NCBI RefSeq assembly: GCF_027595985.1
Contig: NC_073313.1
Location: 216,692,066 to 216,756,065 of the forward strand
Source of the DNA: Sorex araneus
Lineage: Eukaryota; Chordata; Mammalia; Eulipotyphla; Soricidae
DNA length: 64,000 nt
Reading direction: 5' to 3'
Positions 22,001 through 36,219 of this stretch are shown here, one piece after another (position 1 is the first letter of the stretch; each line of letters opens with the position of its first letter). A program made the position numbers and the translations under genes. The notes beneath the pieces were generated by a model, which was not told the DNA's origin, did not search any database, and worked only from the letters and a program-made list of their open reading frames with translations.

Positions 22001-25000
22001 ATTTTTAGATAAAACCTTTAGTAACTAATCGTTCTTTTTTAAAAATGTTTTTAGATGCTGCTGTTAATTCTGGAGAACTGTGGTTTGTGAACTTTTATTC
22101 CCCAGGATGTTCACATTGTCATGATTTAGCTCCCACGGTATGTATTTTTTTATGTCATAATTATTAAAGTTTCATTATTCCTAGTCTGTTAATTGTGTTA
22201 ACTTTTAACATGCTAGGATTTTTTCTGTAATTGTCACTATCACTGTATTACTGTATCACTGTTGCCCGGTGCTCATCGATTTGTTTGAGTGGGCACCAGT
22301 AACATCTCCATTGTGAGACTTGTTACTGTTTTTGGCATATCAAATTACCCCACAGGTAACTTGCCAGGCTCTGCTGTGCAGGCGAGGTACTCTCGGTAGC
22401 TTGCCAGGCACTTCGAGAGGGGCGGAGGAATCGAAACCGGGTTGTTCAAGTGCAAGGCAAACGCCCTACCGATGTGCTATCACTCCAGCCCATCAAAAAT
22501 AATTAGCAAATACTTTCATATATATGTATTATATATATATATAGTTTTATTCAGTGAAATTCACTTTATGTCCTGAAGTGTTCTCAAAGGGAATAAAGAA
22601 AACACTTGCATTTCTTTTTTTTTCTCACAGTGGAGAGACTTTGCTAAAGAAGTAGATGGATTACTTCGAATTGGGGCTGTTAACTGTGGTGATGATAGAA
22701 TGCTTTGCCGAATGAAAGGAGTCAACAGTTACCCCAGCCTCTTCATTTTTAGGTCTGGAATGGTAAGGATTAAAGTTAACACTGATTTTTTTTTTTTGAT
22801 ACTAGACAAAATACAGTATATGAATTTTTAAAATATTTTTAAGTCTAATAGATGCTATCTAACTAGGCTCAGTGATGACAAACAGTTTGCATAGTATTGT
22901 GAATAATTTTTGATCCATTACTTTGATTTCACTCTTTTTCAGAATTAAAAGTTTGCTAATTTTAGTTTCTGTCCAATATAATTTAATATGTATATTGTAT
23001 ATTAGGTTTTACAAAATATTCTTCAGGTATCATCCTATGAGCAAAAGTGTATATAACTTTTTCATTTTCAAGTGACAAAAATAGCAAAAATAATTAAAAT
23101 GTCTCACAGACTTTGTGCAATTAAGATACTTAGTATGTTATTTGAAAATACTGTATTATTGACTTTCTTACAGTTTTAAAATATATGCACAATAATGAGG
23201 AATCAAATGTACTTGATGCTTTTAGTGAATTTTAAAAAGTAAAATATTTATTTGTATTTAAAAAATAGGCTGCAGTTAAATATCATGGTGACAGATCAAA
23301 GGAAAGTTTAGTGAGTTTCGCCATGCAACATGTTAAAAGCACAGTGACAGAATTGTGGACAGGTAATTTTTATTTTCTTTATTTGCTTGATTTTCAAAAC
23401 TCTGTTTCATGCATCCTAGAAGTAATTGTGTCATTTGTTCTGAACTCTGTGAAACATATATTTAACAAATGAATTATGTTTGCAGAAACTAAAAAAATTA
23501 AGATGTTGGAAATGAGGAATGGAGAGATAGCTCAAGGGGCAGCTTTGTATGTGGGAGGCTAGGGTTGGATATAGAGTGGGGAGTAGCCCTTAACACCACT
23601 GGGTGTGGCCTCCAGATCAAACCAAACAAAAAGAGGTGAGAAATGGAGCTAGGTGAAAAGGCAATTTTGAAAGTGCAAACTGAATGTTGAATAAAATGAG
23701 TTTTTAATTGCTCTTATCAGGCAATAAATTTATGCCTATCCAACTTAATTTTGAAAGCTTAAAACTCTTCTGATCTTAAGACTATTTTAACGAATCTGTG
23801 CTATACAAATGATAGTGTTTACATCAAAAAGTATGTTCATATCATCTCATACCAGTTGTAACAGCTTTAAACAATATTAAACACTTGGGCTATGTAGAGA
23901 ACATCATTCTTTTATTCAGGAAGACCATACTAATAAACCATTAAAATGCAATGTATTAACTATAAAGATAGATGTGGATTTACGGAAACAGGAAAGATGT
24001 AAAAGAACTTATGCTGAGAAATAGTTAGGATTGGAAATTACTTCTAGAATGAGGTCAGACCCAGTCACCAAAATGAAGAGTAGGCTGTCCAAGATGTATT
24101 TCGGAGACCTGCAAAGTTTCACTATGAATTCGTTAAAGCTTGAGTGATGGCAGGGTGGTATTAAAAAAAAAAAAATCAAATGCATGCAAAGTTCTGATCA
24201 AAAGGACCTTACCAGTTTGTTTCCTTCTTATAAAATAGTGCATTTAGATCTTATGTGATTAAGAAAAAGTAGAACCAGTGAGGGAATCTAACAGGGTCAA
24301 GGGGGGTTGGGGAAATCCTGATAATACTCAGAGCAGATTAAGAAGGTGAGATTAGAAGGGAAAAGCCATTTGTAATACTATTTCTAATTTCCAGTAATAG
24401 CTGATCAGACATTTGTTTTATTTTCTTTCAAGGAAATTTTGTTAATGCCATACAAACTGCTTTTGCTGCTGGTATTGGCTGGCTGATCACTTTTTGTTCC
24501 AAAGAAGGAGGTAATTTTATTTGTTATTGTTCTAATAGGCATGTAGTGTTTTGTTGGTGATCTTTATTATTTCTATTGAGATGTGACCGTTTTAACCATT
24601 ATATATCTGATATAATTGACATAAAACTTTTTAAAACTTTATAGTGCATTGATTTGATAGATAAGATGTTAAAAAATGATAGCAGCCACAATATTACCTC
24701 CACTTCCATTTTGTGGCATAATCACTTGTTCTTTTGTAAAGTGAGAACATTTGTCCACTCAGCAGTTTTCAAATGTATGATTTAGTATTAGCTATAATCA
24801 ATGTTACAGCTATATATTAGATACTAGAAATTATTAATTTATAACTGAAAGTTTATACTCTAGGTAATTATATACGCTACTGTAATTGTTTTAAACTGTT
24901 CAACATTATAATTAATGAATATTTATATATTTAATATTTTACACAGGTACTATTTTATGGGTTTATGTTTGATGTAACTTTTTTTGTGGTGGTTTTTTTT

Positions 25001-28000
25001 TTGCTTATTTATACTTCTGGAAATTGTATCTTCAGACAAGTCTTGGGTGTATTTGGCAGCAAAAATAGTTGTTGATAAATATATCCCTCTGATTATGAAC
25101 TTTGCCTCACAGTTATGCGTATAAAAATGTATATTTGTCCTGATTTCTAGAAACCCCTTCCTGAATAAACAAAATTGAAGATTCACCACCCTATGTGCCA
25201 GACCACACTTTGGTGTGGTGAAAATTGAAAATTTATTTTCTATAAAATTAGTTAAAAATTGGTGAAGGCATTATAAGATAAATTTTTATATGCTTGATCC
25301 CAAATAGTCTTTCTCTTTTGCCTGCACTTATTGCTACTCTCTCTTTACTACCTTGCAGCAAAACTCGCCCTTAACATCAGTCTGTTATCAAATAGTTTTG
25401 TCTCATTTTGACCTAATGAACAGTTTTCTGTACATTCTACTCATATAAAATAAAATTTACTGTCATTATTCTACTTTTTACCCAAGAAAAACAGCTTTTG
25501 AGTAGTTTTTAGGCTTTATGATACTATAGCTACCTTCTATCTTGTATCCTAGTATTCACATTTTTTTAATTTTATTTTTAAAAAGTTGTTCACAATAGTT
25601 CATTACAGTTAAAAATATTCAAAACCAATCGTACCACCATGCACCTTCCCAACACCATAAGAGGAAAGTGTGTGAAGATTGTTGTATTTCATCCTGGAGC
25701 CATTTAAGCCCTTGTATAAGAGATTTATTGCAAGCATGTATGGTAAGCCCAAACAAATGTGTGCTACTTTTGGTACATCAGTGGGCTAGAGTATAAGAGG
25801 TCACGTAGCTCCACGCTCCTGGACATTCTATAGCATTCATATTTTTAAATGTTAATACTGTGTTTAAGTATGCATACTTATTTTTTGTCGAAAGGACCTC
25901 TTTGCGTTTTAGTACCTTCAAATCATGAGTTCTCTTAGGTAAAGAGAACGTTTTATGGAGGTTCTGAGAGTAAGATCCTTAAGAGGTGTTTGAGAAAACA
26001 TTGCTCCTTAGCTAGGAATTTTGGGAAACATAGGGAAGAGAATTAAATAATGAGAGAGAGACTGTGTGTGCGAATATGAGAGAGAGAGAGAGAGAGAGAG
26101 AATAAGAGAAGAGTGAAAGTGTGGCGGGGACAGGCAAAAGAACGTATAAATAAATAAAGCTAAAATTGCCTCATTAGTTTTTCCCCCCCCTCTGTAGATT
26201 GTTTGACTTCACAGACGCGTCTCAGACTTAGTGGCATGTTGGTAAGTATCAATTTTTTTACGAAACTATAATGCCATGTCAGAAATACACTTCAAATTTG
26301 AACCTAGGTATTTTTCTTTGATAGTGTTAAGCACCTAACTCTTGATATCTGATAAATGTATTTAAATTTACAGGTTTCTTTAATTGGAATTTTGATTTGT
26401 TGTGTTTCTATCACCATTCACTTCTAAATATTCTATAATTAACTCCTCTAAACAAAAGAGTTCTATGCTTGTGTTTATCATTTCTAATCTTAATTTTATT
26501 ATTCTGTTATTTAGCTTTCAGTGTTGGGATATATAGTTTGTTTTAACACTTTTGAAGCTTCCTTTGTGATCTGGAAGTTTATGTATTATAAAAGCTGAAA
26601 GTTCTGGCAAGAGAGATAGTACAATGTGCATCTAACACTTGGTCAACCCAGGTTTGATTCCTAGCATCCCATATGGGCCCCTGAGGTTGCCAGGAGTGAT
26701 TCATGAGCACAGAGTCAGGAGTAAGCCCTGAGCACTACCAGATGTGCCCTTGCTCCCTGACAAAAGTTAAGTTCTATGTGTACTTGAAAGTAATATTCTT
26801 GGGCCAGAGCGATAGCACAGCGGGTAGGGCATTAGCCTTGCACGCGGCCGACCCGGGTTCGATCCCCGGCGTCCCATATGTTCCCCCAAGCACTGCCAGG
26901 AGCAATTCCTGAGTGCAAAGCCAGGAGTAACCCCTGAGCATCACTGGGTGTGACCCAAAAAGCAAAAACAAACAACAAAAAAGTAATATTCTTCCTATAT
27001 GTGTCGTAATTTTTTATATAGATCATGTTTCTTACTCATGACATTCAGATCTACATTATTTCAGGTTGGAGTGGTTTTTGTTGAGTCTAGGAGGGGGGTG
27101 TTTTGGATTGTTGTTGTTTTTGTTTCAGTTTTGGGGCCACACCCTGCAGTGCTCAGAGCTTGCTCCTTGCTCTGTCCTCAGGTCTTACTCCCAGAGGTGC
27201 TCGGGGGACCAAATGTGGTTCTCGGAATGGAACTCTGGTCAGCTCCATGCAGGGCGAGCTCTCATTGCTCTATTATACATCTCTGGCCCTGAGTGTTTTT
27301 TACTTTTATAGTTTTTAACTTAAAATAAGTTTCGTATTTTGCTAAATAGGTTAAATTTCCTGTGACTTCCACTTATAACTACCAACTGGTCCTTTTCATT
27401 TTAGGATGGTCTTGTTAATGTAGGATGGATGGATTGTGCCACCCAAGACAATCTTTGTGAAAGTTTGGACATTACAGCAAGTACTACTGCCTATTTTCCT
27501 CCTGGAGCCACTTTAAATGACAAAGAGAAAAGCAATATTTTGGTATGAATTACTTAAATTTCTTTAGTTTGTAAATGTGCACACATTCATATATGTAATT
27601 TTGTAAACAAGAAGAAAAAAGAATAAATCAATTCATATCCTCTAGTTCTAGAATATGTGTAATGAGTAGTATTATGATTCTGTGGAATACACACTATAGC
27701 TTATAAATCCGCCTTAATGATTATTAATAAACTGCCATAAACCATTATATTTTTAAACCTCAAGTTTACCATTGTTAAGTTTAACTGGGGATTGACTTTT
27801 AAAAAACAAAACAAAACACTAAGTATGCTTCACTGAACTTTATTATGGAGGATACTTTTTTTTAAATTATATCACCATGAGCTACACTTACAAAGCTTAC
27901 ATGTTGGAGTTTCAGTCATACAATGATTAAACACCCATCCCTCTACCAGTATACATTTTCCACCACCAATGTCCCCAGTATCCCTCTCCACTCCATCCCA

Positions 28001-31000
28001 CTTCACCCCCCTGCCTCTAAGAAGGAAATTTACTCTCTCTACTTTGGAACATTATGGTTTGTAATACAGATACCAAGAGGCCTTCATGCTTGGTCCTTTA
28101 TCTACTTTCAACACACATCTCTCATCCCGAGCCATCCCCCATCCATCATTGACTTAGTGATCCCTTCTCTATCCCAGCTGCCTTCTCTCCCTGCTCATAA
28201 GGCAGGCTTCCAACTGTGGAGCAATCTTCCTGGCCCTGTCTCCACTGTCCTTGGTTGTTAGTGTCACATTATGATATTTTATATTCCATAACTGATTGCA
28301 GTTATTCTATGTCTGTCCCTCTCTTTCTGACTCATTTCACTTAGCATGATACTCCATGTACATCCATTTATAAACAAATTTCATGACTTCATCTTTCCTA
28401 ACAGCCATAGAGTATTCCATTGTATAGATATACCAAAGTTTCTTTTACCAGTCATCTGTTCTGCGGCTCTCTGGTTGTTTCCAGATTCTGGCTAATTGTG
28501 ATTAGTGCGGCAGTGAACATACAGGTGCAGACGTCATTGCTACTGTGGTTTTTTGCACACTCAGAATATATTTCCAGAAGTGGCATTGCTGGGTCATATG
28601 GAAGCTCAGCTTCTAGTTTTTTAAGGAATTGCCCATATTGTTTCCAAAAAGGCTGGACAAATTGGCATTCCCACTGACAATGAAAGAGAATTCCTTTCTC
28701 CCTACATCAGGGCCAGCATTGGTTGTTCGTGTTCTTTTTGATGTGTGGCAATCTCTGTGGTGTGAGATGATATCTCATTGTTTTGATTTGCATCTCCCTG
28801 ATGATTAGCGTTGTAGAGCATTTTTTCATGTGCCTTTTGGCCATTTTTATTTCTTTTTGAGGAAGCTTCTGTTCATTGCTTCTCCCCACTTTTTGATGGG
28901 GTTTGAAGTATTTTTATCTTACAGTTCTACTAATATATATCCTGGATATTAACCCCTTAAATGATAGGCATTGAGTAAATATTCTTTCCCATTCTGTGGA
29001 CTCTCTCTGTATTTTAGTCACTGTTTCATGTGAGGTGCAGAAGCTTCTTAGGTTAGTGTAGTTCCATTTGTTTATGTTTGTATTATTTTGGAGGATACTT
29101 AAGTCAGGTTCATTATCAGATACTTAAGATTTAGAAAAACAAAAACAACCCACCTAGGACTAGAACCTTAGGAGATTCCATAATATTCAGATACAATTCA
29201 AACATCCTTTAGTTCTCTGTATTTTAATTGTACCTTTTTAGCAGAGACAACACATTCTAGAAATGTGTAAGGAAGGAAAATTCACTAAAACCAAACTTCC
29301 TATAGATTGTACATATATTAATGGCCTAATGTTGATGACTCCCCAGTTTTAACTTTTTCAACTTTTGTTATTTACAATACAATTACTTTACTGGGTTTTA
29401 TGAGTACAGTGTTCCTACACCACTCTAAACCAGAATGATTCCAGTTCCCTTCCCCTATTCTACTCCCACGCCTCTAATCTCAGTTCTGTAGATCAATTCT
29501 CAAGATTTACCAGTTTTATAAGCAGTGCGAATCTGTGCTCTCTATTCGAGGGAGTGTATATCCTACTGCCATTCAAAGTCTTCCTTGGAAAATTAATCAA
29601 TGTCTCAAACTTAGACATCTGTAGTTAAACTCTCTTGATATTCCTCTATAATTTAATTCCCCCAAACTTTTACCCATCTCCGTTGGTTAAAAGTTTTGTT
29701 TTTATTAATTCATGAAAAAGGAGTCTTTTTTTTGTACTCTCATAACTAATTCATCATGAAAATCTATAACTGTCTCTTACATGTTTCCAAAATTGTTTCC
29801 TTATCCCAAGGCACTTTTCACCTACAACTTTATTATTTTTTCATTATTTTTCTTCCACAGTCAGTTGGTTTTGATTTCTTTTTGTTTTTGTTTTTTTTAA
29901 TTTTATTATTTCACAGATTTATCCTAACTGTTTATGAAAGTTTCTGGCATGTAGGTAGTATGCTATTCCTCTAGGCCAGTGTCTTGGGTTTTGTTTTTTT
30001 TTTTCACCTAGGAAAAAACTGTCTAGAAAATAGTTTGAGAAATGTTTAACCTGTGTACTTATTTTTTCTTAAAAGTTCTATGAAATCTGAAATAAGCTAT
30101 AGACAATAAATTTAAAGAACAAGTTGATTAAATTTATTCTTTATTCTAGTATCTTAATTCATTGGATGCTAAAGAAATATATTTGGAAATAATGCATAAT
30201 CTTCCAGATTTTGAACTGCTTTCAACAAACACACTAGAGGTAATATTTTTATTAATACTAAAAAAATATTGCTAACATTTAAAATTTTTTAATTGCTATT
30301 TGTTTCATTCATTATGAGAAAGTACCAGTTTCAAAGGATAATATATGTTAGTTTAGACTAGACTAATTGCTGGAGTTGCTGATACTGAAATTTTACAGTG
30401 AATTTGTAGTTTGGAAAAGTACCCAGTCCTAAAGGTGTGGGCATCAGGAAAAGCATCAGAAGTGACAATATTTGGATCACTTAGTTCACAGAGCAACTTT
30501 AGATCTGATTTTGTGTTTCATATTTGTGCTGATACAGTTATTTTGTTCATTAAAAATAAAGAAGCAGTTTTAGAAATACTCAGTTTACAAATTGATTTTT
30601 TTTTGTTCTGTTCATCTATTTCAACATGTTCTGTGTCAAACATTTTGTTAAAACGGGAAAGGTGGGCCAAAGCAATAATAGTAAGTGGGTAGGCCTACCA
30701 GGTGGACCATGCAGGTTCAATCCCAGGAACCCTTTATTGTGGGTCCCCTGAACCCTGCCAGCAGTATTCCTAAGCATTGCTGTGCGTGGTCCTAAAAAAA
30801 GCAACAACAAACTGAAAAGCTTTATGTTGCAAAACATTTTATTTTGCACAGTACTCTACTTCATAGTGTTGTGATTTGGTGATATAATTCTGTAATTTGC
30901 GAAGTATTATCCTGAATAATTAAATGAAAGAGTATTAATGGTCTTGGATAGTAATGGGTAAGACCATTACTATCTGATTTAGTAAACCCAGGAAATAAAG

Positions 31001-34000
31001 ATGAAAACCCTTGTAGAGTTTACCATCTGACATTTTTTTCCTCTCACTTTTAAGGATCGTTTAGCTCATCATCGGTGGCTCTTATTTTTTCATTTTGGAA
31101 AAAATGAAAATTCAAATGATCCTGAGTTGAAGAAACTAAAAACTCTACTTAAAAATGAACATATTCAAGTAAGGAAAATATGTCTTTTTGTTACTTACTA
31201 CTGTGTTTTCTTACAAATACAATTATGTTTTAAATAACAAAAATAAGTTTACTTGAAAGTCTAGGTTAAGGGGCTGGAGAGATAGTACAGCGGGTAGGGC
31301 GTTTGTCTTGCACACGGCCGCCCCAGGTTCGATTCCCAGCATCCCATATGGTCCCCTGAGCATTGTCAGGAGTAATTCCTGAGTGCAGAGACAGGAGTAG
31401 CCCCTGTGCATTGCCGGGCATGACCCAGAAAAAAAAAAAGTGTAGGTTAAAACAGAAACATAAGTACTTTCATTCTGTGTGTTTAGCAAAAAATTTTAAT
31501 TTTATTGAAAATTTTTCCTTATATTTGCCTTTCAATGGATTTTTTTGTGTGTTTTGAACTTGCCATATTGCATAAGTTTCAGGAAAACTTTGTTAGAAAT
31601 CAGAACCTTTATATGACACAAGAAGTTCACCATTAAAGGGATCTTTCACATTCAGTTAACTCTTTCCCCAGTTTAATAATTCTTCCTCTATTCTGATAGT
31701 CACATATTTGGCCTTACGAACATTTCTTTCATTTTGGTTCATTTGTTTTCTCTATACTTCTTATGAGTGATACTGTTGTCTTTCTGGCTTTTATTTCATT
31801 AAGTTTATTAGCATTCATCTCCTTGCAAATGACAGAATTTTATCTTTTATTGCTGAGTGGTATTCATTTGTTTATAAATACCGCATCTTTATTTGATCAT
31901 GTCAATAGACACTTAGGTTGTTTCCAACTCTTGACCATTGTAAATAGTAGGAATTCATTTATCTCTTGGAATTAGTGTTTCTGTTTTGTTTTTGCCTAAG
32001 TTTCTTGAAGGGAGACACTGGATTTTAGAGAATTTCTGTTGTAATTTTTTGAGGAATCTCCATATCACTTTCCATATGGCTGTACTAATAAAGATTTCCA
32101 CAATGTACAAGGTTTGCCTTCTCTTCATTCTCTCCAGTACCTCTTGTGTTTTGTCTTTTGGAGAATAGCTATCATTAAAGGTAAATATTTTGGTTTGTTT
32201 TGGGGTTGTTTTATATTTGGTTGGTTTTTGGGTTGGCTTTGTTTTTTTGTTTTTTGGGGTTTTTTTGGCTTTTGGGGTCACACCTGGCAGTGCTTAGGGG
32301 TTACTCTTGGCTCTGCACCCAGGATTACTCTTGGCATCTTGGCAGTGCATGGAATACCATATGGGATTCTATGCTAGGGGTCGAACCCAGGTTGGCTGTG
32401 TGCAAGGCAACCGCCCTACTTGCTGTACTATTGCCCAGGTGATACTCAGTTTGATTTGCCTTTCCTATTAAAGATGATGACCATCTCTTCATGTGCCTGT
32501 TAGCTACCTATGTCTTTGGAGAAGTGTCAGATCCTCTCCTCTGCCCATTTTTCAATTCAGGCCATTTAGTTGTTGAGTCTTTCTGAGTTTTATAGTAGGT
32601 GTTATTAACTCCTTGTTGAATGTTGGATTTTCAGTTATCTTTATGTCTTGATACTGTCAATGTGTAGAACTTGTTTGATATAGTTACATTTATTTAAATT
32701 TTGCTTTCGTTTGCTTTTTGTTTTGGAATTGGGTCCCTGAATATTATCTCAGAACAACGTCAAATTATCACCCATTGTTAGAATTTTCTATATATTTTAT
32801 GGCTTTGGTTCTTATATCCAAGTCTTTAAGCCATTTTGAATTAACTTTTGTGTTACGATGTTAGTGGTGTAGTTTCATTCTTTTGCACATGACTGTTAAA
32901 TTTTTTCAGTACTATTTATTAAGGAGGCTTTTTTTGACTCTTTTGGCATATGAGTCTTTTTCTGGGCTTTGGGCCTATTTCATAAACTTGTGTGTCTGTT
33001 TATACCACTACTATGCTATTTCAATTACTATCACTTTGCAGTACAATTTATAGTTTAAATTTTTTTCTCAATTTATCTGCAGTATTTTATAGTTCCAAAT
33101 AAATTATTATTTTTCAAAAATCTATACCTCTGAAATTTTTATTAGAATTGCTTTAAGTTATCTGTATGTTGCATTAGGTAACAAAGGTATTTTTACAATG
33201 TTAACTCTTCCAATCTATAAGCATGGAATATGTTTTTATCTCTTTGTGTTTTCTGTTTCTTAAAATAGTGTCTTCTAGTCTTCAGCAAACATATATTATA
33301 CTTCTTTGGTTAAATTTGCTCCAAGGCATTAGAGCCTTCCTGATAGCATTGCAAATGGGATTGCATTCCTGGTTTCTTTTCTGCTGGTTTGTTATTTATA
33401 TGCAGAAACTGAACAGATTTTTTAAATATATTAATTTTGTATCCTGAAACTAGGCTTAAGAATTTTGTGAGTTCTTGCAAAGGATGTGTTTTGACATTTT
33501 AAAGTGGCGTAATATGTGAATTCAGGTCTTTTTCTTGTAGATTTTCTTTCTAGATGATGGTTGATTGCTGCAGGTGGGCCATTAAAGCCCTCTATAGTTA
33601 TTATGTTAGGGTTGGTGACTCTGTCAGCATCAGCTTCAGTTGGTTATTTCTTATGGTATTGATCCCCAGCCCAGGTTCAATTCCTCCGTCCCTCTCAGAG
33701 AGCCCGGCAAGCTACTGAGAGTATCTCGTCCGCATGGCAGAACCTGGCAAGCTACCCGTAGCGTATTCGATATGCCAAAAACAGTAACAACAAGTCACAA
33801 TGGAGATGTTACTGGTGCCCACTTGAGCAAAATTTCAACTTCTTGTTAGAAGCTATTAAGTAGAGCAGTTATTTTTGAATCGATAATTTTTATGAATATT
33901 TAAAAATTGAATGGTTAAAATTGTTTCACCAAATTGCACTTTTTCTTCAGATTGGCAGGTTTGACTGTTCATCTGCGCCAGACTTCTGTAGTAAGTTCTA

Positions 34001-36162
34001 CATTTTTCAGCCATGCTTAGCTGTATTTAAGGGACAAGGAACCAAAGAATATGAAATTCATCATGGTAAGAAATGGGGGAAAGTAATTTAAAAAATTACT
34101 CTCAAAGATTGATTTTTAAATATTACCTTAGGCATATTTTAATTCTTTCCCACATTTTTTTTTACTCTAATATATATTCTACTCAGTATTTTGATCAGTG
34201 TTTACTTCAGTAAGAGTTCTAACATACCAGGCTAGTGAATACTTTAAGGATCTCGGTCAGTTAGCAAAAGTAAGGAAGGCCTAGAGTTTCTGTAATATTG
34301 TGCAAATAAAGCATCTTAATTTCCAGACATACTTTTGGATTTTCCTCCAGTAGACCACCAGACTAGTATTAACTACTTCGTTATTTCCTCAAATTATAAC
34401 TACATTTCTACAATTCAGTTTGCTTGTGACTATTCATATGAGTACATTTTCAGTTCCTAGTGTTTGGGCTACATGATACACCCTATCCTAAAAGAAATGT
34501 AACAAAACACAACTTACCAATTATGGTGGAGTTAAGTAACAGTTACTTAGTTCACAAATATTAATAAAGTAGTAAGGCATGAACTCATTTTTCAGCAAGT
34601 TTAAACCAATGCAGAGAGATAGTACAGGGGTAAGGCACTTACTTGGTGCTTGTTCTCAAACCCTGGCCTCCTGTGTGCAACTATACACTCCAGTCTATTG
34701 TGCTGTTTTTTCTAATTTCCTTCAAACCATGTTTCTCATCTTTTACTAAAGGGTCTTGAAATTTATTCTTTGAAGAAAAATCAGAGGCATTTGTTAAAAG
34801 CAGAGAATTATTTAACTAGATTGACATTTTATGAAGGTGATTGCTTAAAATGGATGGGAGCAAGAGCGGATAGAATGTAACTATTTTTGTAAGAGATGAT
34901 GATTGTCTTAGTTAAATAATGATAATGTGGATGAAGAGTAGTGGACATTTTATTTAAAATATCAAGAATAGGGGCCAGAGAAGAGTACAGCGGTTAAGGT
35001 GCTGGCTTTGCATGGTGCTCCCAACCTGAGTTCAGTCCCTGGCACCACTTGTGGTCCCTGAGCACAAAGCCAGGAGTGTAAACCCTTAGCATACTGGGTG
35101 TGGCACCAAAAAAAAAAAGCCCAGCAATAACAGAAAATTATGCAAGTATACTTAAGATAATGGCAATAAAGAGGACAGCTGAGGTTTTTTACTTGGTGAA
35201 TGGGCACTTGCATTACTGATAATTGCATCACTATTCAGTGGAGAAGAGAACTTAAGAGAGTTAATATGGAGATAACAACCCCAGTTTGGTGGGTCAAGCC
35301 CCCAGCAGCCACTTGGTCCCACAATCCAAACTTGCCGCTGTACCCCAGCCTGACTGCCATCTCAGGACAGACCTTACCAAGACTGAATCTGCTGAAAATT
35401 CTGGTGTGCGAGTTTTGTGACTGCAATCTCTAGGAGTTGGGGTGGACTATCTCCCCCACTTCCCAATACTTCTGGAAGCAATGGCAGTCACCCCCACAAA
35501 CTAACTCCAGTGTTACCATGTAAGCTCTGCTAGGGACTTGCTTCAGAGGCCCATAAATAAAACTCGAAAGATACCAAAAACCGCAGTTAAACTCAGACCT
35601 GTGCAAGGCTGAACAGACCAGGGTAAGTCAGAGGTGGAGTGGGTCTGCCTGGTGCCCGTGCCAAGCCGAGCCCCCAGCAGCCGCTTGTTTCCACAATCCA
35701 AAATCGCCACTGCCTCCCTGTACTTCCGGAAGCATTGGCAGTCACATCAACACCCCAAAACTGCCACTCAGCTAAAAAGCTACTCCAGCCTTACTGTCCC
35801 TATAAAAATACCAAATGCCCTGAACAAACAAGATGACGTCTTAGTGCCTGTATTGCAAATCATAATGTGCAAAAGGAAAAGGAGAGAGAAAGAAGTCTCC
35901 CATAGAGGGAGACTGGGGGTGGGGTGGTGAGGGTTGGGGGATTGTGGGAGGGAAACAGGTCGCACTGGTGGTGGGAAATATACAATGGTGGAAGGATGAG
36001 TAATGAATCATTGTATGACTGGAACCCAATTATGAACAGCTTTGTAATGGTCTGTCTCATGGATATTCATTTAAAAAAATTTTTTTTAAAAAATAATGTG
36101 TAGTTCATGTCCCCTATAGTCAGCAGTACCCCTACATTTAAAAAAATAACCCAGTTCAGTTT

Positions 36163-36219
<57 letters not shown>

